Shown here piece after piece: positions 57,369-64,000 of a DNA stretch of 64,000 bases. The translations under genes were made by a program, and so were the position numbers. How positions within the stretch are numbered: the first letter of the stretch is position 1; each line of letters begins with the position of its first letter. The notes under the pieces were generated by a model. The model was not told the origin of the DNA. It saw nothing but the letters and a program-made list of their open reading frames with translations, and made no database searches. Source of the DNA: Flectonema sp. DT1601 (lineage: Eukaryota > Euglenozoa > Diplonemea > Diplonemida > Diplonemidae); assembly GCA_964019425.1 (NCBI GenBank), contig OZ025858.1, positions 496,001 through 560,000 on the forward strand, read 5' to 3'.

Positions 57369-58745
57369 ATGAAAATTGTTGCTCTGTCGAGGTGTAGTAC
57401 GTCAGAGATCACAAAATATGAAGCGGCAATTCGAAAACTGGGAGGGGCAATTCACATCCGAGAGAAGAAGGTAAAAGAAGATGTAGATGAGGTACGTCAA
57501 CGTTGGGGTCAAGTAACCCACTGCGTTCAGAGTGTAAACGATGAGTACACTTTTCAAGATCTGGTCTGTAGTATTCTCGGGAAATGGGTCCTCAGTAAAG
57601 GTTGGCTAACAGCCTCAATAAAGAACAACAGATGGATGGAAGAACACATGTATTGCACACCACAACAGCCGGTCCGACTCCCTTCGAATGCGAAACTTTT
57701 TATTACCCGAAAATTCTTCGCAAGAGAAGAGAGACCAGATCACTGGGGTGTAATCATGAGGTTGTTATTTGATCTGGCGGGTGGCAACGGTTGTTCTGAT
57801 CAAGAAGAGGCAACACATTTATTAATTAGTAAACAATGTGACCCTGGTTGGTATATTGGGGTTCCAGGAACAAATAAAGATGCGATCGCATTGACACTTC
57901 CAGAAATGGTGAAGTGGTTTCGTTACGGAGGTGATGCTTCTGATTATGGAGTTTGCACAAATGACATGCACCACCCGGTCAGGATGACTGCAACAGAAAG
58001 AGAACATTTGCAAACAATAAAATTAAACACAATTGCCAAATCACGAAATCCATCTCCAACTTGTGAATCTTTTCTTGACGTTCACAATCGTGATACCTCA
58101 GAGTTGATTGACGTAAACCGAAAGCGAAGTTGCCGAGAACGAGCAGCAAAACCTTCTCGTTCTGACATGGCACTTCGACATGCTTCCGGGAAGACTCCCC
58201 TGCAGCCCGTTGCCTTAGAACTTGAAGCGGAACAACTTGAAACCCCCCCTCCGTCTAAAAGAGTTAAAAGAAAAACACCACCGACGCGGACAACAGCAGC
58301 GAAGCGAGCAAAGCCCCCTCGTCCTCCGAGGAAAGAGGGGAGGAAGGACCCTTCTGTTTGTTTAGAAAAGGTTCAGATATTTAAGAAGTTTGACCCCGTT
58401 GAAATCAGAACTGAGTCGGGTGAATGGAAGTGCTCTGTCGTAGTAGCAACACATCCGACAGGAGATTACAGTGTTGCCTTTGGTAAGGAAGCGACTGTTA
58501 TTCGAGTAGTCAAATCTCAAATACGACCTCGCGTCCTCCCCCCGCCTGTTGTTCTCACTCCGAACGCAGCCCGATGTAAACAATTGTCTTCGTCACCAAC
58601 GCCTACTATAAAAAGTTTTTACAACAATATTCATAAATACTCTTTATCCCCTGCTGCTCGAGTTCCTATTTCTGTATCGCCAGTTCCGCGATTTCCCAGC
58701 TGCGTTAGGTCAGCGTCAGCAGAGGAGCATTACAGCGGATTCTAA
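57369..58745 (+). CDS. BRCT-domain protein with C-terminal Tudor-like domain (458 aa)
   Basis: Residues 1-105 (MKIVALSRCS ... IRKLGGAIHIRE ... VTHCVQSVND ... GKWVLSKGWLTASIKNNRW) fit a BRCT domain with the conserved tryptophan in the last helix; residues about 110-215 look like a second, diverged one. Residues 225-330 are Arg/Lys/Pro-rich and disordered, with several basic clusters suitable as nuclear signals. Residues about 333-386 (FDPVEIRTESGEWKCSVVVA, YSVAFGKEATVIRVVKSQIR) match the pattern of Tudor/Agenet-type domains that read methylated lysine or arginine. BRCT plus Tudor is the combination of 53BP1/Crb2, but in those proteins the Tudor precedes the BRCT pair, whereas here the order is reversed. 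A chromatin damage-response role is inferred. Confidence 0.75.
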   Translation: MKIVALSRCSTSEITKYEAAIRKLGGAIHIREKKVKEDVDEVRQRWGQVTHCVQSVNDEYTFQDLVCSILGKWVLSKGWLTASIKNNRWMEEHMYCTPQQPVRLPSNAKLFITRKFFAREERPDHWGVIMRLLFDLAGGNGCSDQEEATHLLISKQCDPGWYIGVPGTNKDAIALTLPEMVKWFRYGGDASDYGVCTNDMHHPVRMTATEREHLQTIKLNTIAKSRNPSPTCESFLDVHNRDTSELIDVNRKRSCRERAAKPSRSDMALRHASGKTPLQPVALELEAEQLETPPPSKRVKRKTPPTRTTAAKRAKPPRPPRKEGRKDPSVCLEKVQIFKKFDPVEIRTESGEWKCSVVVATHPTGDYSVAFGKEATVIRVVKSQIRPRVLPPPVVLTPNAARCKQLSSSPTPTIKSFYNNIHKYSLSPAARVPISVSPVPRFPSCVRSASAEEHYSGF

Positions 58746-58892
58746 CATTGCGGTTAAGGAGAAGGACAACTCTTGTTAACACCAAACATTTGGAAAAATG
58801 AAATACTCTTCTGCTGCTGCGGTGCATTTTTTCTAACAAATAAAGTTCTCCGTTGGCTGTTTTCATAAAACCATCTCTCATCATTTTTTATA

Positions 58893-59168
58893 GGGAAAAC
58901 CTACAGATCCACCCGCAGGTTTGGGGAAACGTACACTACGGTCACGACCTTGTGTAACTTTTTTTGACCCCTGGATATGTGTTTAAATCCGCAAAATTGA
59001 AGACGACGCAAATTGTCGAGTGGTATGCATCCAGAAAAAATTCCGCCCGGAATAGAGGGCTACCGATTTTAGAAAATGGCTACACAAGGCCTTCAAAAAA
59101 AGCTACACAAGGCCGTGACCGTAGTATACGTTTCTCCAAACCTGGGGGGTGGATCTGTAGGTTATCCC
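58893..59168. mobile_element. MITE with 60-bp inverted repeats and 8-bp target duplication
   Basis: A 276-bp element with no coding capacity. Its ends are inverted repeats of about 60 bp (left GGGAAAACCTACAGATCCAC..., right the reverse complement, a few mismatches), and it is flanked on both sides by TTTTTATA (58885-58892 and 59169-59176). An internal CTACACAAGGCC unit occurs twice near the right end. An 8-bp duplication suggests mobilisation by a hAT, P or Merlin-type transposase; the GG terminus fits Merlin somewhat better, but the family is not settled. Confidence 0.85.
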
Positions 59169-59176
59169 TTTTTATA

Positions 59177-60874
59177 AAATGAAAAAAAATCTGCTTTTCT
59201 TTGAAACATGCTGAAGGGAAAGTTATGACTCTGTCGGAATTGAAGTAAAAATATTTTCATACCTCCCTAATTATATTCCAAAGGTTCCACTTTTGTTGTT
59301 CAGTTTTTGGTGTCCTAAAGAGTTCCCTCTGAAATATATTTTACAGTGAACTCCCCCATCAGGATACTCGACCTGAGAGCCAGTGATGGAGTCTTGTTAC
59401 GGAACTCTCTTTGTACTTTAATAATCATATGGATGATAGAATGTGATTTATTTCTTTTTGGTACACCAGATGGATCCACAACTTTCTACTACCTGTAGAC
59501 AATCTCTCATTCATTATAATGTTGGCAGCAAATCTATTCATTAAGCTCTCAGAACATTACGGGTATAAAAAATAAACGAGAAGCTAATTTCTTTTTATTA
59601 TTTGGTGTCACTTCTTGTTATCCCTCTCGGCGGGGTTCCCAGGCGGCGATACTTCATCTTTCAACTCGAATAGCATCAAAGTTGAAGCTGAAGTATCATA
59701 AGCCAACCTTCTTTAAGTGAAGACAAACTAATCCATGGTTCAGATGTTTCTTTATAAATTTTCATTCCCTTACAGGCTGACATTAATAAAGAGTTGTTGA
59801 GAGTAGCTGGGGGCTGGACACGCATTTATTTATTTTATTTTATTTTTTTTTTTTTTTTTTTGAATATTTCTATTTGCTCTCTAGTTGCCATAAAGCTCAA
59901 ACCCTCGGAACAACAAGGCTCCTCGAAGTGTTACGCTCGCCAGTCCATTCGGACTCGTATAGACCCGGTTGAGTATCCCAGATTTGGATGTGAATTTGAT
60001 TGAAGCCACTCGCCGAAGCTAGTCTTGGCCCGCGTCGCTGAACTGAATCAAACCAACTTCTTACTTTTAGGTTAAATCGGTCTCAGCGACTGCAAAAAAA
60101 CAAAACAAACGTTTCATGTGTGTTTGTAAGGGGTTTTCTGATTTCCGAGTAGCAGTGCCAAGCCCTATGCAAGTGATTCTTTAACCCCATTATACTTCAC
60201 CCCTCAGGAATTACCAAACAAGATCAAAGGCTCAATTATGTTTTCTTAGTATGTTCATGTGTAGCTCTTCCTGAAGGAATAGGAATTTAAAAATTCACCA
60301 GGGTTTAAGATTGTAGTTTTTATACCACAGCAATATATGACGCAGAGCCCTAGAGGAGAACAGGACCCTGGAGAGCGGAATGCAAATTTCTCTTCTTCCA
60401 TAAACAATCCTCCCCTGACTGAGAATGATGTGAACAAAAAGAAAAAAAACATCAACGAGTTCGCAAATATTGCGAACTATGATGTGCTTTACCTCCCCTT
60501 TTGGAATCTGATTGAGGAGAAGAGAATCTAAAATATAACTTTCACGTTCCCCCTCCCCAGCCAGGAAAGACAATCATGAGTTTTCTTGATGAGATTAAAA
60601 TGCTTTGAAAACGATGGTTAGTTAAGATAGTGGGTCGAGTTGTTACGTTTTGAAATATTTTATAAAACATTCACAACAGGTGTCATTTATATCTTTGGGA
60701 TGCCAGGGACGCAAGTTGGGTTGAGTGATTGGTTTTTGAAGTTAAATTAGAATCTTAGATACTGCGGATCGTATTTATAGTTGTTGTCGCGTCTGGTGTT
60801 TGGAACACAACATCCACACATTCTTTACGCAGCAGCCATATATTGACAGCCGGTAACTCAAAAAAAAAGTAACA
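59177..60874. other. Long spacer, no supported gene
   Basis: About 1.7 kb with fewer homopolymer runs than other spacers. Positions 59880-60060 are less AT-rich (CGGAACAACAAGGCTCCTCG region), but carry no long frame and match no RNA that I recognise. The end is the leader of the LRR gene. Confidence 0.5.
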
Positions 60875-62626
60875 ATGGAAATCTTTGTGACGTGTCCGGA
60901 TTGGGGACTCCCCGCAGTGACAGTGACGACTGGTGCTGATTCAGTTGTGAGCGACGTGTTGACGGCGGCGGCTGGAGAGTGGGATGTCGATCCGGAGGAA
61001 GTTGAACTCTCGTTTGCTGGTGATGCCCTTCGCGAAACTGATCGGCTGGCAGATCATGGAGTGGTTGCAAACAGCGAGTTGGAAATGGCGAAGAAGCAGT
61101 TTAGGATATTCAGTAAAAGCTGGTTTGTTGATGTTAGAAAAAGGGAGAAGCTGCTTCTTTGGATCAGAGACCACATTACAGAAAATTTATGTCTGGACAC
61201 CCCCACATTTACAGAGGATGGTTGCCTCACTGTTGACAGTAACCTGCTTCCTTCAGATGCCGAACAAGTTGCTTTCTTCAATTCAAATTGCAACACAGAC
61301 ATCTCACTAGTTACCACTATTGGTGATCATTTCTTGTATTCCTGTGAACAAATCACTTCTCTTGACCTTTCAGGTCTTAAAAGTGTCACCACAATTGGTG
61401 ATAATTTCTTGCTTTCCTGTGAACAAATCACTTCTCTTGACCTTTCAGGTCTTAATAGTGTCACCACTATTGGGAATGATTTCTTGTCTTACTGTGAACA
61501 AATCACTTCTCTTGACCTTTCAGGTCTTAAAAGTGTCACCACATTTGGTGTTAATTTCTTGTATGCCTGTAAACAAATCACTTCTCTTGACCTTTCAGGT
61601 CTTAAAAGTGTCACCACAATTAGTAGTTTTTTCTTATCTCGCTGTAATCAAATCACTTCTCTTGACCTTTCAGGTCTTAATAGTGTCACCACTATTGGGA
61701 ACGGTTTCTTGTCTTGCTGTAAACAAATCACTTCTCTTGACCTTTCAGGTCTTAGTAGTGTCACCACAACTGGTGATGAGTTCTTGTCTCACTGTGAACA
61801 AATCACTTCTCTTGACCTTTCAGGTCTTAAAAGTGTCACCACAATTGGTTATCATTTCTTGTATGCCTGTGAACAAATCACTTTTCTTGACCTTTCAGGT
61901 CTTAAAAGTGTCACCACAATTAGTAGTTATTTCTTATCTAGCTGTGAACAAATCACTTCTCTTGACCTTTCAGGTCTTAGTAGTGTCACCGCTATTGAAA
62001 ATTCTTTCTTGTCTTGCTGTGAACAAATCACTTCTCTCGACCTTTCAGGTCTTAAAAGTGTCACCGCTATTGGGAATTCTTTCTTGTCTTGCTGTAAACA
62101 AATCACTTCTCTTGACCTTTCAGGTCTTAGTAGTGTCACCGCTATTGATTATTTTTTCTTGTCTTGCTGTGAACAAATCACTTCTCTTGACCTTTCAGGT
62201 CTTAGTAGTGTCACCACTATTGATTATTCTTTCTTGTCTTGCTGTGAACAAATCACTTCTCTCGACCTTTCAGGTCTTAAAAGTGTCACCACAATTAGTA
62301 GTTATTTCTTATCTCGCTGTAATCAAATCACTTCTCTTGACCTTTCAGGTCTTAACAGTGTCACCACAATTGGTGATGAGTTCTTGTCTCACTGTAAACA
62401 AATCACTTCTCTTGACCTTTCAGGTCTTAATAGTGTCACCACAATTGGTGATTATTTCTTATCTCGCTGTAATCAAATCACTTCTCTTGACCTTTCAGGT
62501 CTTAGTAGTGTCACCACTATTAGTGATCTTTTTCTCAGTGAATGCAACGCTCTTGAATCTGTCCAGCTGCCTGAAAGTAATAGCGCTCTCTTTGAGAAGT
62601 CTGTGAAAGCAGCTATTGATCATTAA
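60875..62626 (+). CDS. Ubiquitin-like protein with BspA-type leucine-rich repeats (583 aa)
   Basis: Residues 1-72 (VTVTTGADSVVSDVLTAAAG ... VELSFAGDALRETDRLADHG ... SELEM) form a ubiquitin-like domain without a C-terminal Gly-Gly. After a linker of about 85 residues come sixteen perfect-length 25-residue repeats (residues 158-557) of the pattern QITSLDLSGLxSVTTIGxxFLSxCx, the BspA/LRR_5 type known from Trichomonas, Entamoeba and flagellates, where such proteins often mediate binding. No signal peptide or membrane span is seen, so it should be intracellular. The N-terminal 60 codons are G/C-rich while the repeats are A/T-rich, pointing to different histories of the two parts. The repeats are nearly identical at DNA level and so are young or homogenised. 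Confidence 0.85.
   Translation: MEIFVTCPDWGLPAVTVTTGADSVVSDVLTAAAGEWDVDPEEVELSFAGDALRETDRLADHGVVANSELEMAKKQFRIFSKSWFVDVRKREKLLLWIRDHITENLCLDTPTFTEDGCLTVDSNLLPSDAEQVAFFNSNCNTDISLVTTIGDHFLYSCEQITSLDLSGLKSVTTIGDNFLLSCEQITSLDLSGLNSVTTIGNDFLSYCEQITSLDLSGLKSVTTFGVNFLYACKQITSLDLSGLKSVTTISSFFLSRCNQITSLDLSGLNSVTTIGNGFLSCCKQITSLDLSGLSSVTTTGDEFLSHCEQITSLDLSGLKSVTTIGYHFLYACEQITFLDLSGLKSVTTISSYFLSSCEQITSLDLSGLSSVTAIENSFLSCCEQITSLDLSGLKSVTAIGNSFLSCCKQITSLDLSGLSSVTAIDYFFLSCCEQITSLDLSGLSSVTTIDYSFLSCCEQITSLDLSGLKSVTTISSYFLSRCNQITSLDLSGLNSVTTIGDEFLSHCKQITSLDLSGLNSVTTIGDYFLSRCNQITSLDLSGLSSVTTISDLFLSECNALESVQLPESNSALFEKSVKAAIDH
61346..62545 (+). repeat. Sixteen 75-bp tandem repeats inside the LRR gene
   Basis: Each unit begins near GAACAAATCACTTCTCTTGA and includes CCTTTCAGGTCTTA and GTGTCACC. 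Variable bases cluster at codons 10 and 17-25 of each unit, the exposed face of the LRR. All units are exactly 75 bp. Confidence 0.95.
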
Positions 62627-64000
62627 GGTGGTGATGGCTTCTTAAACATTTGTTTTTTTTATTTCTATTTCTGTGGGTGGAAACAAGTGGAAAGTGAAAC
62701 GAAGAACGTATTATACTGTTGTGAAACTGATATCAATTTCTGTAGCTGATGATGAAATATTTCTTCGAAAAAGGAAAAGTCGCACATCCTTCCCGAGCAA
62801 GGCATTCTCTTATGTGAGGAACAAATAATCAAAAAAAAAAAAAAAAAACCGTTCCGATTAGCCTTAACTGAAAGAGAAGGAAGATAGAATACTGCCAACC
62901 ATTATGGAATAACATCGTTATGTAACATGTGGGAGTTAAATTCTGAAAGTTTGAAATTCGTGTCGAAATGATCAATAGATAATCGTTGATCTGTTTTTCC
63001 CTTTTGAGTTTGTCGCATTCGTGTGTTTGTTATGTTTAATGTAAAGCTCCCATAACTATGAACTTTTCTTTTTTTTTTTTATGTTTTGGTTTAATGCAAT
63101 TTTTATAATAAACTAAAAGAGAAATATTCTAACCTCCCTACTTGTCTGTTGGTACAGTTCCATCTTTCTTTTGGAACAAGTAATTAGTGATTGTTTCTTA
63201 AGTAGTTGTTTTTAGTTCCAACTTACACATGATGAAATACAAAGATTCCACTGACTTGCATTAAAGTAAAATTCTTCTGTGGCAGGGAAGTATTCTTGTG
63301 GATGAACTCGCGAGTTTGAAAAGAAATCTCCAAATTTGCGAGAATATTTCTCTTTTTATATTCCAATTCTTAAGTCCTTCATTCTTCAGATAAACTGACT
63401 TCAATCAACAATCTTAAAGTCATCTTATTGAGTTATCTGACATTGAAGTTTCCACTTCAGAGTGTTTTTGTGAGGAAGAAACTAGTCGCGTACATCGAAA
63501 GGAAACAAGTTTCTCACTAATGGGTTCTGCGAAGAACCATGTTATGGAAGAACTCATTGATAATTCATATAAAGCTACCGACTTGAATATTGTTATAGAC
63601 GACCTTTCTATAGTAGATGCACTGAACAATCCAGGCTTTCTAAATTAATTCCTTTCCCGGGTTAAGTCGCCTCTTGCGGTGAAATCCCCTGGGTAGATAA
63701 AGAACGTTTCTTTCCTCTAGTGTAATTGTCTTATTTTATTTTATTAGTATCATTTCTCTTTCTCATCATTACTTTATTTTTTATTTTCTGATCTAATGTG
63801 GCGTTATCAGCTCTAACACTGTCTGCTCACGTGGGCGGTGGGTTTAGGTAGTCATTTGTTTCAGGTTATTCTACGTCTGTGAGAGTCTCACGGTTGCTGG
63901 ATCCTACTTGCTAATCGCCCGTTCTTCTGCTGATTATTTTCATTGTGATCCGAGTGTGATTTCTTTTTTTTTTGCGAAATCAATTATTCCCTTTATCAGA
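62627..64000. other. Right-end spacer with repeat copy and a coding-like stretch
   Basis: No complete gene. Between 63418 and 63647 a frame with protein-like composition runs on the + strand (an internal ATG at 63520 gives about 42 codons, MGSAKNHVMEELIDNSYKA onward); it could be an exon or a gene relic. The dispersed repeat copy lies at 63800-63901. Confidence 0.4.
63800..63901 (+). repeat. Dispersed repeat, copy 2 (partner at 4036)
   Basis: Second copy of the repeat described at 4036-4141, in the same orientation 59.7 kb away. The stretch from ATTTGTTTCAGGTTATTCTA through GTGAGAGTCTCACGGTT is identical in both copies. Confidence 0.75.

Noticed and set aside
61346-62545. CRISPR-like array
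   Set aside because: The repeats are coding, contiguous and lack unique spacers; the host is a eukaryote.
61320-62606. A second + strand open frame of 428 codons inside the LRR gene
   Set aside because: It exists because 75-bp repeats keep every frame periodic; it would encode a monotonous repeat with no known features.

Overview
The window looks like nuclear DNA of a flagellate protist of the Euglenozoa, most likely a diplonemid. The evidence is indirect. Every gene I can support lies on the + strand, over more than 60 kb, as in polycistronic directional gene arrays. Nearly every start codon has a pyrimidine-rich stretch ending in AG about 10-60 bases upstream, as expected of spliced-leader trans-splicing acceptors. 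A tyrosine-recombinase retrotransposon with the gene order and split repeats of the VIPER/TATE/Ngaro group sits in the array. A few short cis-introns with GTRTGY donors exist, which argues against trypanosomatids. All three stop codons are used and the genetic code looks standard. Spacers are AT-rich and packed with runs of 15-40 A or T.

Layout. 1-4.9 kb: gene-poor spacer with one possible small membrane protein. 4.9-9.0 kb: a citrate-type mitochondrial carrier and two tandem bestrophin-type anion channel genes homogenised by gene conversion. 11.1-13.0 kb: a nucleotidyltransferase-fold protein with a truncated duplicate of its 5' part. 13.9-17.8 kb: a membrane/coiled-coil protein and a second membrane protein with a tryptophan-repeat tail. 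18.2-20.1 kb: an F-box/LRR protein. 20.2-24.1 kb: the young, whole-looking retrotransposon. 24.3-27.5 kb: elongation factor 2 (three exons). 28.3-29.6 kb: a protein with a ubiquitin-like N-terminus. 30.4-33.3 kb: a multi-BRCT scaffold, followed at once by a stray piece of 28S rRNA. 33.9-34.3 kb: ribosomal protein eL24 (two exons). 34.6-37.1 kb: ABC half-transporter. 37.4-38.8 kb: ubiquitin-like/ankyrin protein. 39.0-41.0 kb: an SDP1/TGL-type patatin that has lost its catalytic dyad. 41.6-42.7 kb: coiled-coil protein. 43.1-44.9 kb: a tiny membrane protein and a Golgi-type sulfotransferase-like protein with a PAN domain. 45.1-47.0 kb: ferredoxin-type sulfite reductase. 49.1-50.4 kb: EamA/DMT transporter. 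52.2-55.2 kb: MIOS, a GATOR2 subunit (four exons). 55.8-56.7 kb: a possible mitochondrial protein (two exons). 57.4-58.7 kb: a BRCT plus Tudor-like protein. 58.9-59.2 kb: a MITE with 8-bp target duplication. 60.9-62.6 kb: a ubiquitin-like protein with sixteen 25-residue leucine-rich repeats.

The genes do not form one pathway. They are a mixed set, as expected when a polycistron carries unrelated genes: translation (eEF2, eL24), membrane transport (carrier, bestrophins, ABC, EamA), sulfur metabolism (sulfite reductase, sulfotransferase-like), DNA-damage scaffolds (two BRCT proteins) and nutrient signalling (MIOS). The most interesting items are the dead patatin, three ubiquitin-like plus repeat proteins, the tryptophan-motif protein, the rRNA fragment, the retrotransposon and the unassigned dispersed repeats.
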